Assembly: GCA_907165135.1 (NCBI GenBank)
Contig: OU015568.1
Location: 16,441,208-16,505,207 of the forward strand
Origin: Oikopleura dioica
Taxonomy: Eukaryota; Chordata; Appendicularia; Copelata; Oikopleuridae
Direction: 5' to 3'
Length of the DNA: 64,000 nt
Shown: piece after piece, positions 34,601 to 45,252 of the stretch
Numbering within the stretch: position 1 is the first letter of the stretch
Layout of the letters: each line of letters starts with the position of its first letter
Notes under the pieces: model-generated
What the model was told of the DNA's origin: nothing
The model's database searches: none
The model's input: the letters and a program-made list of their open reading frames with translations, nothing else
Program-made: the position numbers and the translations under genes

Positions 34601-37600
34601 CGTCTATCAAAGCCCAATTTTGCTGAATTTCGATTCAAAAATGGCCTAAAATGGCGTTTTTTCGAAAATTTCGAACTTTGGCCCCTCCTAGTGGTAGGTT
34701 TGCCTTGAGCAAAAAATTTCTCTGTACTAGAGAATAGCGGATAGCACCTGGGCTATCCGTAGAGGTATTATACGCCCCAATTCATCAGCTCAAATCGGCT
34801 GAATTTCCAGTTGAAAATGGCCAAAACGGGGGGGGATCCCTTAATAAGGGTATAGACCGCGTTAACTTAAAATTTTTGATTTCTATTATTAATTTTTACG
34901 AAGACAGTTTATTAAGGGTGTCACTCGAAAAATTAAACATCACAAAGATACCCTTACCTTTCTCTTGATGCTGTTCAATTTTCCTAGTGACACCCTTAAT
35001 TAATTGTCGTAGAATTTAAGAATAGAAATCAAAAATTTCGAGTAAACGCGGTCTATCCCCTTATTAAAGTCCCTTCAAAAATTTCGGGTTAAAGTTTGAG
35101 TAAGGGTAAAAAATCATAATTTTAAGTTGCTACCACCTTATTGAACCTTGTTTCTTCTTATTGAAGGCTTCACTGATCGAACTTTTTCTTGATCCAAGTG
35201 GTTCAAATCCATGTTCTCCGAACAGTTCTAATTCTCCCACCACAAAATGTTGTAAACCTCATCCTAAGTTCAACCTTCTGCACCAGCTGAAAACGACAAC
35301 AGTTTATGACCACAAGCATTCCAAAACTTCTGGCCTTCGAATTCTGATCTTTAATCTAAAGTTTAGATTCTAAACGAAAACATCTAAATTTTTAATTTTC
35401 TAAAGCTCAAATTTTCTAAAGAAATTTTTTTGAACAACAAAGTGGTCGCTCATACCCTATACAAATAAAAAAACGCTTTTAGATACCGCACGGTCTGCGA
35501 GAACGAATAATGGATTACATTGTCTCAACATGGACGCTGACGAAGGGGATTGATACTCAGAAAGTGTTGTCTTTTTGCCCAAAAGACTTACGGACCGGAT
35601 CTCCAATTACTAAAACGCTTGCGTGTCATTTGTAAACGACAGTTGAGCTAATAGAGGGCTTTGTAAATTTTGATCGATCAGGTCAAAAACTGGATAATTC
35701 TGACTTCATCACGTTTAAGACTCTCCATCAAAAGGGCAGATTTTTGAAAGTTCCCCGTTGATATATTCTGGTCAAGATGCGGTTCAATTTTCAATAGGTG
35801 CTTCAAGTAAAGTAACCACGAGTCATTATCAATGGCTTTGCGATGTTGGAAAGTAAAACATTTGGAAACATGTCCTCTTAACAATCGAAGATTATAAATA
35901 ATCGTTGTCGAACATCTTTTTTCTTAAAATTCTTGTTGAACAATTAATGATTAAAAATGGAGACTCTTTATCAAAGAAACAGATTTTTCAAAGGTAGTAG
36001 GGGGTTATCATTCTAGCTAAATCCTAACGCTAACCTAGGGGTACGCCCCCAGGATCCCCAATCTACACCCGGAGGCTTCGCCCCCGGCTCCCCCAAGAGT
36101 TCCCAGTCCCTAACCCTAACCACAAGCCAAGATTCTAGAGATATTGGATGGTCGAATGATAGCTCCTCTCTACGCTTTGAAAAGGGTTTTCTTGAACAAA
36201 TGACCATTTCTAAGCAAAAAGCAAGTGTCAATTTTCGAAACCATTATCTGCGTCGATGAGTGAACCCTGTTTTGAGGCCTTGGCTAGCCCCTGCGGTTCG
36301 ACGCATATAATTATCCACATGATAGAAAACGAGGTTCAAAGAAACTTTCCAAGCTCATCAATGGTGCTGAAAAAACGACGTATTTGATGATTTCTAAAGC
36401 AAGTTCAAGCGCCTCTAAAACTACTTGATCCATTTTCAGCTTGAAGGTTTTGCTCCTTGCGCGTAGAAATTTAGATTGAGCTGTTTCTTGAATCTGAGCT
36501 GCATATCTTGCACAGATTGAAAGCGGCATTTCGTTGCTGAATTCTTGTCTCTTGTTGTTTTCATTTTTGCTTGGCAGAAATTTGATATTTGGGATCCGAA
36601 AATAAAGAGCGGACATTTGCGTCCATCTGAACAGAAGGGTCTTCAACGATCATGATGCTTTTCGATATGCTACAGGTAAATTGCGGCAAATCCGAAGTTA
36701 GGGTTAGGGATAATGTTAGCGTTAGGGTTAAGGTCGAAAATTGGGCTCGGAAACGGGGTTGCGTTATGAACCGACAAAAATTCGACAAATTTTGCGTGGA
36801 CGGCTACTCGGCTGCTAAGTGGCCGGTGAGCCGAATCTAGGTTTCTGATTGGTTAAAAATTTCCATGCGAAATTGGTCGAAATTTTTGTTGATTTCTAGG
36901 TTAGGTTAAAATAATAATATGGCGAAGCCGCTTTGCGGCTTTGTTTGTTTAAGAGCAGCTACGCGGCTTTTCATTTATGCTCTTCAGAATTTTTGTACTC
37001 ACGGTATCTTCTTTTTTAAAAGTTTACTTTTCAAATTTTCAGTGTTGAAAAATTCAAATTTGCGTTGAACATTACTTTTCTCATATTTCGTTACTTTTGC
37101 TTGTAACTTTCGCTGGTCGAATGAATGTAAATGAATATAAACACTTGTCGCGTTAACTTTCTTCAGATTCGTGTCTCCGCGCGCTCGCGCTAGAATTTAC
37201 CACTTGCCACATGTCACCGGGCGATATTGTCTACCACAAGTAAGCTTTTGATTTTGATTTGTTTGGCAATTCAACTGGCGAATTCGGGATCATAACAATT
37301 TCACCGCGCAAAAGTAATTATTCCAAAGAACACTTTTTCTTGTCTCCAAAACAAACCGCGTTTTTGCAACTTGAAATCAATCTTTCCAAAGCGATCAACA
37401 CAATGAAAATGAAATCAAAACTGGGCTCGCGAACCTGTGCAGAAAACCTGAGTCAGGGTCTGAAGGTCTAAAATGAAAAGCCGCGTAGCGGCTTTTGAGA
37501 GCTGAAGCCGCTTTGCGGCTTCGTTTATATAAAAGCCGCTGCGCGGCTTTTAATTTCAACTCTTCAAAACATGACTCAGGTTTTCTACACAGGTTGCCGA

Positions 37601-40600
37601 ACTCAGACTCAAGACACTCACTTTTATCAATTCTCGTTATTTTGAAGAGCATTTTGAGAGAGTTATAAAGATAGCGATCTTTAAAATTATATCATGTTTC
37701 AGAGAAAAAAGTCTGTTTTGACAGAACCATTTTGTAACTTTCCCCTGTAAGTCAATATTTATAGTACAAGTTGAAACATAAAAGAGAGCTGAAAAGAGCA
37801 ACAGTAATTTTCAGTCGAAAACGGTCTTTTTAAAGACCAATTATAGTAAGAACAACCCAGTTTTATACCAAGTTTTATACAACCCAGGCTTTATTTAGTA
37901 AGTAAACTTTTTAGTACAGATAATTTTTAAGTAGAAAACGATAATTTTAACCTATCGAAGCGACACCCTTAAGAAGTGGACGATCGTGTTTGTACTTTTG
38001 TTGCCCTCGACGAAATATCGGGCTATATTTTGAGCGAAAAATCTTTCGAAAATCTTAAGGGGATCACTTCGAAATCGCTGTTTGAAAAAGTCATTGCAAC
38101 TTGACCTCCTTAAAAGATCCCATTGTTGGTAGTTTTTTTCTATTTGTTCGTGGCTGAATTTGAAAACTGCGGATTTTCGGATTTTGGATGAGGCTTTGTT
38201 TCTTAGAGGGGAATCTGTCGACGAGTTGAATTTTATCATTTCCGGCTCTCTGGAAATTATTCAAGACGACGAAGTGGTGGGAATCCTCTCCAACGGCGAC
38301 GTCTTTGGCGACGACATTTGGCTCAAGTCCGATTTGAACTTGATTTCAAAGGAAAAAGGGTAGATTTTTTTTAGAAGACGGATTCTCCGAATTTCGAGGA
38401 AAAATAAAGCGGATTCCGAACACGAAGGTTTCGAATCGTTACCGCCAAAATACGCGGCTAATTACACGTTTTCGAACACTCGGAAGAAAATATTTCGACA
38501 GCTCTTTTTGGCGGCTTCAAATTGCTACTTGTCGGGGGTTAAAAAGGGAGCTGTTTTGAAAGGGATCTTTTTTATCAGAAAAACTTTGTTAGCTTGAAAA
38601 TTATTTTATTAATTAAATTTATAAAATTTAATTTTTAATAAAATAATTTTTAAAATAAATATAATTTAATTATTTTTTGATTAAATAATATCAAATTTAA
38701 TTAAATACTAATTAAATAAAAATGATTTTAAAATTAAATTTTATTAATAAAATAATTTTCTTGATAACAAATTTTTTGATAAGAAAAGGATTCTTTTCAA
38801 AACAGCTCTATTTTTAACTCCCCGACGCGCAAGTTGACATTTATGCCGCCAAAAGAAAAAATAGATAAAACAGCATCTACCCTTAATTACAGTCGGCTGT
38901 CTACGTCAGAGCTTTGACCTACACAGATTTGCACGTGATCAAGTTTCGGGCTCGTCAAAACCCTTTCTTTTTGTTGATAAAGTGAAACTTTATTATTGTT
39001 ATTCAATTTTGTGGGAAAGCGCATTTTTAAATGTCGTGTTGAAAAAGAGACCTTTGTGAACTCATGCTTTTCGCCTGTTAGAAGGAGCGTGACAAAATTC
39101 AGACTAAGGGATCAATTCAGTTTTTACGCGTTTACAAACTTGTGACGCGAATTTTGGGAGGAATATTCCTAGCAAATTCATTTTGCGATTAAATTTTCTT
39201 CAGCACAGTGGAAAACTCGCGGACAGGATTATTGAAAAAATTCTACACTTTTATGCCGATAAAGACTATTACCACCAAGCCATCTGATTGGTCAACAATT
39301 TCGCTCTTCAAAAAAAGGGCTTTTTCTGGCCAATCAGATCGCTTGATGGCAATATTCACTATTTCGAATAGCAAGAGTAAGAAACCTGATTTTCAATTTT
39401 CCAGAATTTTCTAGAGCCAGATGAGGACCGCTAAACATTTCAACTTTGAGGTTGAGTAAATGCGGTCCAAATCCTCACGAAAACATGATTCTAAATATAA
39501 GAAACGCCAACCGTTTAGAACCGTTTTTCCCTGCTTTTCCAATGGCTCTTTTTCAGAAATTACATTAAAATTCTCGAGAAAATAGCTTCAAAAAAGGTCC
39601 ACTGTGGTCGAATTTAAACCCGATATGCTATCTCGAACGCTACTTTCATGAGTTTTTAAGAGGTTTAGATACCCATCGCCGTACGTTGTAATTTTCGTTG
39701 CGGTAGTTGAACTTTTCCGGTTTTGGCTGTAAACGGCCTTTTGATGGGCTTTTTCGGGATTCGATCAACGGCCACATGGTCGCTGAGTTGACCATATTGA
39801 TCCGGTTTAGCGACGATTCTCGAGGGCCTCACTTACTTACAAACTAAATAAGCGCTTTGCCATCAGAAAATTTATTTTTTTCGTTTTTGACGAGCCCGGG
39901 TTTAGCGCTCAGGAATGGTCCAAATTCGTGCCCGTTACAAATGGTTATGCGGTTTTTCGTCAATTTCTAATTTTTTTCAATTATCAAAAAATACATTTGA
40001 ATCATGCTATAGCGATTTTTTTAATCAAGTTTCTGATTGGCCATCGCTGAAATCCAGCGATTTTAGCTAAGCCAATCAGCGGCTTGTCGAAAAAATCTGG
40101 GAAAACATCAAAAATCAAGATTTCTTCATTCCCAAATTTTTTCGCGACAAGCCGCTGATTGGATAAGCGAAATTCGCTTAAATTCATCAATGGCCAATCG
40201 GAAACTTGATGAAAAAATCGCTAAAGCATGAGTCATGCTGCATGACTCTTCTGTAAAATAGGGGTCCCCTAGTTAATCATTGACTTTCAGCGTGTGGAGC
40301 CCTTGTTCGTGGGCAAGATGAACTAAGGAGCCACACGTTAAAAGTCAAGGATGAACTGGGGGACCCCCTGTTTTATACTTTCAAAACCTTTAATTATAGA
40401 TTTTGCAATTTATAGAGCAGTAATAAAGACCATAAAAGCTCTTAACCGAGTACTGGGATTCTACCAGCAGTTCCGCAGCCATTTCCAGCAAAACATGCGC
40501 CTGACGTACAACCTGCGCCGCTACCACAAGATCAGGTGACTTCTTCAAAACAAAATTGACGCGATAAAAGGTTTTTAGGAAAACACCTCGTCCCGGCTTA

Positions 40601-43600
40601 TCCAAAATCCTGGCGGATATCGAGGAAGATCCAGCTTCCGACAAGGCCCGCTCTAGTCAGGTGACACTGAGAATAACAAAACGTGAACGAAATGAAAGTT
40701 ATCGTGAATAAGACAAACATAAATAAGCGGATTTGATCTTAGAGAGTTTCTTTATCAAAAAAATATATCTAGACCATAACCCTAATTTTTTGGGACAAAA
40801 TTGGGCCATCTTTTTAGAATTCGGGGAAGCCCCTAAAATCGACCAAAAATGCGACAATTTTGACCAAAATTTTGGTCAAGTTTTCAATCAATCTGGCGGT
40901 AAGCCAATCAGATTTTAGAAAAAATGCCGGAAAATTTCTAATCTTGCACTTTTGTAAAAAATGACTTCGTCAAATGGGGGTCTGGAACCGACAAAAAATT
41001 TCGACAAATTTTGCGAGGAAATTTTTAGCCAATCAGAAGCTTGATTTCGCTCAACGGCCAATCAGCAGCCGAGTAGCCGCCCACGCAAAATTTTTCGGAA
41101 TTTTTTGTCGGTTCCAGACACCATCCCCCCCTTATTGACCCTTGACCCTAACCCCTAACGCTAACCCTAACCTACCCCCTTAGCAATCAAATTTCTAACT
41201 TGAAATAAACCACTAAAAATCGTCTAAAAACAACCCTAGTTGAATTTGCGTCGCCGAAAAAGCAACATTTCCAAAAGCTCAGCAGAAGCAGAAATCCGTC
41301 GAGGATCGAAGAAGTCCATGAAAAACCAGAGTTTCGAGACAAAGCCCGACTCAGGAACGGATTAGTAAACTTGTACTGGTCAATTTTCACACCGCTTAGA
41401 AGCGATTTTGAAATCCGCTTTTTGACATTATTTTTGAAGAGCTGGACGTTCGGAACTTGGAGCATAGAAGCGATTTTCTAACAGGTAATTTTGCCGCTGA
41501 TGGCGAAGCAGAATCAGATAACGAAATAATGATAACGGGCTCACACAAAAAAATTCTAGAGGATTTTCGAATCCAGTTAGAAGGCAGCGAAAATCCGCGG
41601 TCTTTGAACTGGTGAATCAGCTAATTAGCGGTGATGATTATTTGAAAATGGACTTTTATGAAAATGTGCAGCTTGCAATGATAAGCTTCAATTACTGTAG
41701 TATCTTGACATAAACGCAGAATGATAAGACGTGTCAAAGATAAGTTACATGTCTCTTAAAATTGATGAATTAGCGATAAGAGCAAGTTTCTGGACAATTT
41801 CTCGTTAGAGTCCAATTCTGGGCTTGGCAACCTGTGTTGAAAACCTGACTCAGGTTCTGAAGTGCTCAAGTGAGAAGCCGCGTTGCGGCTTTTGATAACG
41901 AAGTCGCGTAGCGGCTTTGCCAATATTCAAAGATTTGAATGGTGATTTTCGAATCTATCTTATTGATATTGGCAAAGCCGCTTCGCGGCTTAGTTATTAA
42001 AAAAGCCGCTACGCGGCTTTTCATTTTTACTCTTCAAAAACTGACTCAGGTTATCTACGCAGGTTGCACACAAAAATCGAGAGGAAAGTTCATTCAACAA
42101 AAATTTTGTGTGTAATTCTGGGTTGGAGCAACATGAAAGCCGATTATCTACTTCCAATAACATATCGGAGGGAGAAAACATACCCCCTCGCCCATGAAAA
42201 ATAAGGCAGTTTTTTTCTAAAAAGAGTTACGCGCTATCATGAATGAGGTTTTACAGTTCACAGTGAAATTTTGAAAATGGGCCAAACATTGTCGCTTTTT
42301 GGAAGAAGCAGAATTAGTGCTCGATTAGCCAATCAAAATTGGCCAAAAATGGCCGACAGTCTTTGGCCCCTTCTCCCAAATTTCATCGACAAACATAGGC
42401 GCAAATTTTGAGCAAAACCAAGAAAAGGACGAGCGTTTTTGGATTACAAATATGATTGCCGTATTTGGCCTATCGGCCAATCAAAACGCTGATCCATAAA
42501 ATCAGTTCCATAAATTTGTTTAACCCAAATTTTGGGCAGAAGCAAGAAAAGGGAGTGATAATATGGATCTGGGTTTTGATTGGCCGGTAGGCCAAATACA
42601 GCAAGCTTATTGGTATTCCAAAAATGCAATTCTTTCTTTTTGGTTCGGCACGAATTTAAGATTTCAATTCAAAATATGGATTTTTTCTAAAAACGAAAAA
42701 CAGGAGATTATTTGTCCGTTAATCTTAATTTTTTGACCGCGCTTATGACCGATTTTCAGCCCGCGGTTCTACTGATGCTATTGATGGCAGCTTATTAGAT
42801 CAAGGTAGGATTTTGCGGGAACGCTTTTGCCAGGAGATTCTTTGTTCCGTTCAGATCCGGAACACGCAGAAAAGAAAGCAGATTCTATTTTTTCGTCGGA
42901 AGAGGAAGTCGAAAACGAAGAAAATGTCGAAGAAGGAGGAAATTTGAAAGAAGAGGCGATACACGTTAATTGCATCTGCAAACAACTTCACGAGGATAAT
43001 TTGTAAGTCACTAGAAAAACGAGGAGCACGTGCGTAATCGCGCCCAGAATGAGTTTCAATGAAAAAACTAAGTATCAATCAGCTGAAAAACGGCGTTTCT
43101 CACGTCTTCAAGACTAAGTTGGATTTTCAAGAAAGCAACGCTTGTTCCTTTCAAAAGGAATGTTACGATGATTTGAATACAAATTCAATCGTGGACTTAT
43201 TAAGGGAATCAACGTCGTAAAACATGATTTTTCTTGGTTAATTCATGCAAGGGTCAACTAATTTGACATTTTTTCTTAAGGGTTTCAACATCGATTGAGA
43301 AAAATATTGGATCTTAGTGTCTAAACCTGTCCCAAAAGTTTGCCAAAGTCGATGTTGACACCCTTAATTGCATTTTTCGTATTTTGCTAGAAAGACTTAG
43401 GGTCACCATTATTTCAAATAGAAGTTCAAATTCTATTGATTCCAGTTTGATATTATCTATTTTCCCTATCTTCCCTACCATAAAAACAGCTGTCCGGCTG
43501 TCTGGAAAAGATGCACAGTACCTTGGCTATTGACAGCTGTTTTTAGATATATAAGAGGCTTGATGAAAAGCAAAATCATTCTCAACCAAAATAATTTTAT

Positions 43601-44973
43601 ATTTGATTGAAATGATCTCTCGAGTATCTATCTTACATCAACTGCTCATTTTTTGATTGTTTAAATTGATTGAATTACTTTTTTAAATGAAAGCTTAACG
43701 ATCAAGCAAAGTTATTGGTACTTGCGCTTTCTTTTATATGAAATAAAAATTTCAACAATTTCCAACAAAAGCAATTTTGATCTCAAATTTATTCGTTTAT
43801 TCTGCCATAAAGCTAAAATTTCAAACCCTAAGCCATTATATAAAATGTTCAAAATTGCAAAAATAATCCTCTTCCCTCAGCTTCAAATATTTATGCTAAG
43901 CACTTTTGCTCTGTCTACTCTTAGGGTGTTCTAATTCAAATAAATCACCCTCTGACCGAGCATAAAACAACTGCGGTATTTAATCTAGCCTTAGAAAATC
44001 ATCTCAAAACCGTAAAGAAATATAACTGCAAGAGGGTTTTTAAATATCCGCGAATCTCGAATTTAGGGCGGCAATTTTGAGATAAGCTTCAAGCTCGGAA
44101 GGATTCTGACTCCTTTGAATACTAAAATCGTGAAGGAGGAAGGGATTTTAGATGCGCGCTAGAATTTTATGCAAAGAGAGTTTAGAATGACATAGCGAAA
44201 CCTTAATTTCCGATATGCGACCACAAGGAGTTGTCGGAGATGTTTTTGGCTAATTTGATTTTCTGAATAATCGAAAATGATAAGGAACACATTATCTTTT
44301 AATAAGCGCATTTTTGACCGGAAATTTCTGGAAGACGGCACGAATCAACAATTTTTGCCCAAAAAATTTTGTTTGGTCATTTTTTCTCTGAAATTTGATT
44401 AGCTTACAAGCCAAATGCGGTTATCTGATTGGTCAAAAATTTTCTCAAAATTTTTACCCAATTTGCCAGCTGAAAATTGATGATTCGTGCCGTCTTCCCA
44501 AAAAGAAACCCCATCATCAAAAATGCACCAATCAGATTATGACATTCACTAGAATAGCCAATCAGATTTCATATTTTCATCAAGTCTTTTCGGTGTTTTC
44601 AAAATGGATTTTTTCCTAGAAAACTAATGAATCTTTGTTTAAAGACGTTCATACGCGTAATGGCAGTTTTTCATGTTTTAGTGGTTCATCAATAAATGTT
44701 TTGAAAACGAAGAAAATCTTTCTTGAGCACTTTTATGACTAAAATTGGAACTTCAGATCGCTGAACAAACGTCTCGATGAGCTAATGTTGATGATGATGG
44801 AAATGAAAAGTGGCAGGCAGACGGCTTTTGGAACAAATGCGGATAGCAGGGCAAATGATAGACCAATTAACTTAGGTGAGTTAAAAAGAGCTTCTTTTTC
44901 TGATAGCTTTTTTGAAGATGTGTTGCCGGATGTTTCTGAAAGTCGAATTTCCGCCGCGGATACTGAGATGTAA
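22634..44973 (+). CDS. KCNH1: EAG-type voltage-gated potassium channel (KCNH1/KCNH5-like)
   Basis: Exons found: 22634-22706 and 25503-25667 ([35 protein letters not shown]), 26421-26559, 28747-28904 ([22 protein letters not shown]1), 29214-29287 ([14 protein letters not shown]), 29366-29594 (S2), 29838-29890, 29938-30098 (S4: [18 protein letters not shown]), 31350-31374 (S5 start), 32412-32493 ([12 protein letters not shown]), 32721-32904 (turret), 33822-34048 (filter SVGFGN and S6, [10 protein letters not shown]), 35483-35592 and 36608-36675 (C-linker, [27 protein letters not shown]), about 38133-38351 ([27 protein letters not shown]), 38893-38942 ([12 protein letters not shown]), 40416-40535, 40579-40660, candidate tail exons about 41239-41364, 42760-42804, 42834-43002, and 44757-44973 (C-terminal coil [15 protein letters not shown]; stop TAA). 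At least one PAS exon and the CNBHD start remain unplaced. Plasma membrane K+ channel; S4 charges and filter are intact. Tail exon order is partly inferred. Confidence 0.9.
22974..23206. mobile_element. family A MITE in EAG intron 1
   Basis: TTGGCTCGGCAAGCTCTGTCCGAAACCTGAGTCAGGGCCC at left; mirrored GGGCTCTGACTCATGTTTCGG..AGCTTGCCGCGCCCA at right; three GCCGC hairpins. Divergent (CCTGTGTAG has become GCTCTGTCC) but both ends changed together, which suggests a subfamily. Confidence 0.75.
25071..25220. mobile_element. family B MITE
   Basis: GGTGCCAGAAACCGACAAAA..TTTCGACAAATTTTGCGTGGGCGGC at left, AAATTTGTCGAAATTTTTTTG..GGTTCCAGACACC at right, with CAGCCGAG and CTGATTGG inside. EAG intron. Confidence 0.75.
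26052..26213. mobile_element. family B MITE
   Basis: GGGAGGTATCAGGAACCAACAAAA ... TTTTTTGTTGGTTCCTGAAGTCACCCC, inverted relative to the 25071 copy; centre contains GGCCAATCAGCAGCCGAGTAG. Confidence 0.75.
26942..27373. mobile_element. TTAA-target MITE
   Basis: CTTCTCAATACACGGG at left and CCCGTGTATTGAGAAG at right, each flanked by TTAA (26938-26941, 27374-27377). TTAA target duplication fits piggyBac- or Kolobok-type mobilisation. Inside, GGTCGG..AAAACCGACC forms a further inverted pair. Confidence 0.8.
27603..27668. repeat. tandem GGTACCGGGTACCAA palindromes
   Basis: Four successive TTGGTACCGGGTACCAA-like units; every unit is a near-perfect palindrome. Located in EAG intron between the PAS and S1 exons. 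Confidence 0.7.
27860..27950. repeat. CTATAGACTA short repeats
   Basis: About six copies of TATAGACTAT/ATAGTCTATAG within 90 bp, overlapping as palindromes, just downstream of the nested orphan gene. Confidence 0.6.
27991..28567 (-). CDS. orphan 157-aa protein nested in an EAG intron
   Basis: Exons 28366-28567, 28210-28317 and 27991-28154, all GT-AG and in phase, start [15 protein letters not shown] and end GRLDSKII followed at once by AATAAA. The protein is soluble, helical and charged ([74 protein letters not shown]). No signal peptide, membrane helix or known motif. It lies wholly between the PAS and S1 exons of the channel gene, on the opposite strand. Consistent phases, a polyA signal and full ORF argue it is a real gene. 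Confidence 0.65.
30131..30283. mobile_element. TTAA-target MITE, 153 bp
   Basis: GGGGGTAGAGGTCG... and ...GCTGTCTACCCCC flanked by TTAA at 30127-30130 and 30284-30287. It sits 29 bp after the S4 exon. Confidence 0.75.
30930..31150. repeat. two imperfect direct copies of about 110 bp
   Basis: AATATAATTCTT..TTTTATATT..AAATAAAATAAGGGTATCACCATG..TTTAAAAAA..TAAT..TTATC.CTCTTTTT occurs at about 30927-31030 and again at about 31048-31147, with GGGTGTCACCATG in the second. Confidence 0.55.
31685..31790. repeat. truncated family A MITE (right part)
   Basis: GCGAAGCCGCTTGGCGGCTTCG, AAAAAGCCGCTACGCGGCTTTTCATTTAGGCCCTTCAGAATCTGACTTAG are the right half of family A; the left end is missing. A similar fragment lies at 36910-36990. 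Confidence 0.6.
31800..31905. mobile_element. family C MITE
   Basis: GGAAGTGATTTTATACATCAGGGTTTTGATTGGCCGG..GGCAAAATATAGCAATCTTATTGGTCATCCAAAGATGCGCTTCC; relatives at 42440-42660, 45530-45650 and 55240-55450. The GGAAGTG/CGCTTCC ends are inverted. Confidence 0.65.
34154..34840. mobile_element. TTAA-target MITE, 687 bp
   Basis: Terminal GGGATCCCCCCCTGTTTT and AAAACGGGGGGGGATCCC, flanked by TTAA at 34150-34153 and 34841-34844. The interior contains AAAAATTTCTCTGTACTAGAGA-like repeats but no ORF. Confidence 0.8.
34845..35063. mobile_element. TTAA-target MITE, 219 bp, abutting the previous element
   Basis: TAAGGGTATAGACCGCGTT.AC and GTAAACGCGGTCTATCCCCTTA, between TTAA 34841-34844 (shared with the neighbour) and TTAA 35064-35067. 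Inner arms AAATTTTTGATTTCTATT and AATAGAAATCAAAAATTT pair, and AAGGGTGTCACT / AGTGACACCCTT frame the loop. Confidence 0.8.
36763..36900. mobile_element. family B MITE (eroded right end)
   Basis: GAACCGACAAAAATTCGACAAATTTTGCGTGGACGGCTACTCGG with right side AAATTGGTCGAAATTTTTGTTGATTTC. Preceded by TTAGGGTTAGGG-like telomeric repeats at 36695-36735. Confidence 0.65.
37423..37606. mobile_element. family A MITE
   Basis: GGGCTCGCGAACCTGTGCAGAAAACCTGAGTCAGGG and GACTCAGGTTTTCTACACAGGTTGCCGAACTC with three GCCGC hairpins; one of the most complete copies. Confidence 0.8.
38352..38892 (+). mobile_element. MITE that makes up a whole EAG intron
   Basis: GGGTAGATTTTTTTT near the left edge and ATCTACCC near the right edge are inverted; within them GGCGGCTTCAAATTGCTACTTGTCGGGG and CCCCGACGCGCAAGTTGACATTTATGCCGCC pair, as do AGCTGTTTTGAAA / TTTCAAAACAGCT, around an A/T-only loop. 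The CNBHD exon ends at 38351 and the next exon starts at 38893, so element and intron nearly coincide (6 bp left, about 8 bp right). Confidence 0.7.
40010..40230. mobile_element. MITE with ATTGGCC-rich inverted arms
   Basis: TAGCGATTTTTTTAATCAAGTTTCTGATTGGCCAT mirrors ATGGCCAATCGGAAACTTGATGAAAAAATCGCTA; inner CCAATCAGCGGCTTGTCG / CGACAAGCCGCTGATTGG also pair. Confidence 0.75.
40255..40378. mobile_element. short MITE
   Basis: AAAATAGGGGTCCCCTAGTT.ATC.TTGACTTT.ACGTGTGG versus CCACACGTTAAAAGTCAAGGATGAACTGGGGGACCCCCTGTTTT. Confidence 0.7.
40975..41130. mobile_element. family B MITE (near complete)
   Basis: GGGGTCTGGAACCGACAAAA..TTTCGACAAATTTTGCG and CGCAAAATTTTTCGGAATTTTTTGTCGGTTCCAGACACC; core GGCCAATCAGCAGCCGAG. 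Followed by CCCTAACCCCTAACGCTAACCC telomere-like sequence at 41140-41175. Confidence 0.8.
41821..42067. mobile_element. family A MITE
   Basis: GGCTTGGCAACCTGTGTTGAAAACCTGACTCAGG to CTGACTCAGGTTATCTACGCAGGTTGC; four hairpins of the GCCGC type and a central TTTGGCAATA / TATTGGCAAAG pair. Confidence 0.8.
43204..43363. mobile_element. TTAA-target MITE, 160 bp
   Basis: GGGAATCAACGTCG and CGATGTTGACACCC flanked by TTAA at 43200-43203 and 43364-43367. Lies in the last EAG intron. Confidence 0.65.
44325..44500. repeat. inverted repeat (GAAGACGGCACGAATCA)
   Basis: GGAAGACGGCACGAATCAACAATTTT at left, AAAATTGATGATTCGTGCCGTCTTCC at right; loop includes CTGATTGGTCAAAAATTT. Last EAG intron. Confidence 0.7.
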
Positions 44974-45066
44974 ATTCATTTCCTCCCTGTTTTTTCTTGC
45001 CTGTTATAGAAACTGACATTTTTTGTAAATATAAGCCAATCTCTTTCTTCAAAAAAGTTGAAAGCT

Positions 45067-45252
45067 TTATTTTTCTTGCGAGTTCCATCCGTGACTGGGA
45101 GCTAGAGAATAATCTCCGTGGATTAGAAAGATACACCAAAAAGAGGAGACCACGTCTTGAGGGGCAGCTAAGCTAAGCTCGTTGCTCACGTTTCCAGAGA
45201 AGACCTTCCATACTTTTTTAATATCGCAAACAAAAATTGAAAAACTTGGCAA
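45067..45252 (-). CDS. possible 3' exon of an unidentified gene
   Basis: Open frame of about 60 codons (FVCDIKKVWKVFSGNVSNEL, APQDVVSSFWCIFLIHGDYS) ending in a stop that overlaps an AATAAA-like AAATAAAG on the minus strand. No start codon in frame nearby and I found no upstream exon. It abuts the EAG 3' end (44973) convergently. Weak support. Confidence 0.25.
   Translation of the reverse strand: MPSFSIFVCDIKKVWKVFSGNVSNELSLAAPQDVVSSFWCIFLIHGDYSLAPSHGWNSQEK

Noticed and set aside
35678-35884. 68-codon minus-strand frame in an EAG intron
   Set aside because: Codon pattern is not convincing and no partner exon, start context or polyA signal was found.
36286-36360. Candidate EAG C-linker exon reading [16 protein letters not shown]
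   Set aside because: The exon at 36608-36675 gives [15 protein letters not shown], a far better match with correct phases.
36311-36646. 111-codon minus-strand frame in the EAG region
   Set aside because: It overlaps a well-supported EAG exon on the other strand and has no splice or polyA context.
37952-38239. 95-codon minus-strand frame
   Set aside because: It overlaps the CNBHD exon of the channel on the plus strand, which has clear homology.
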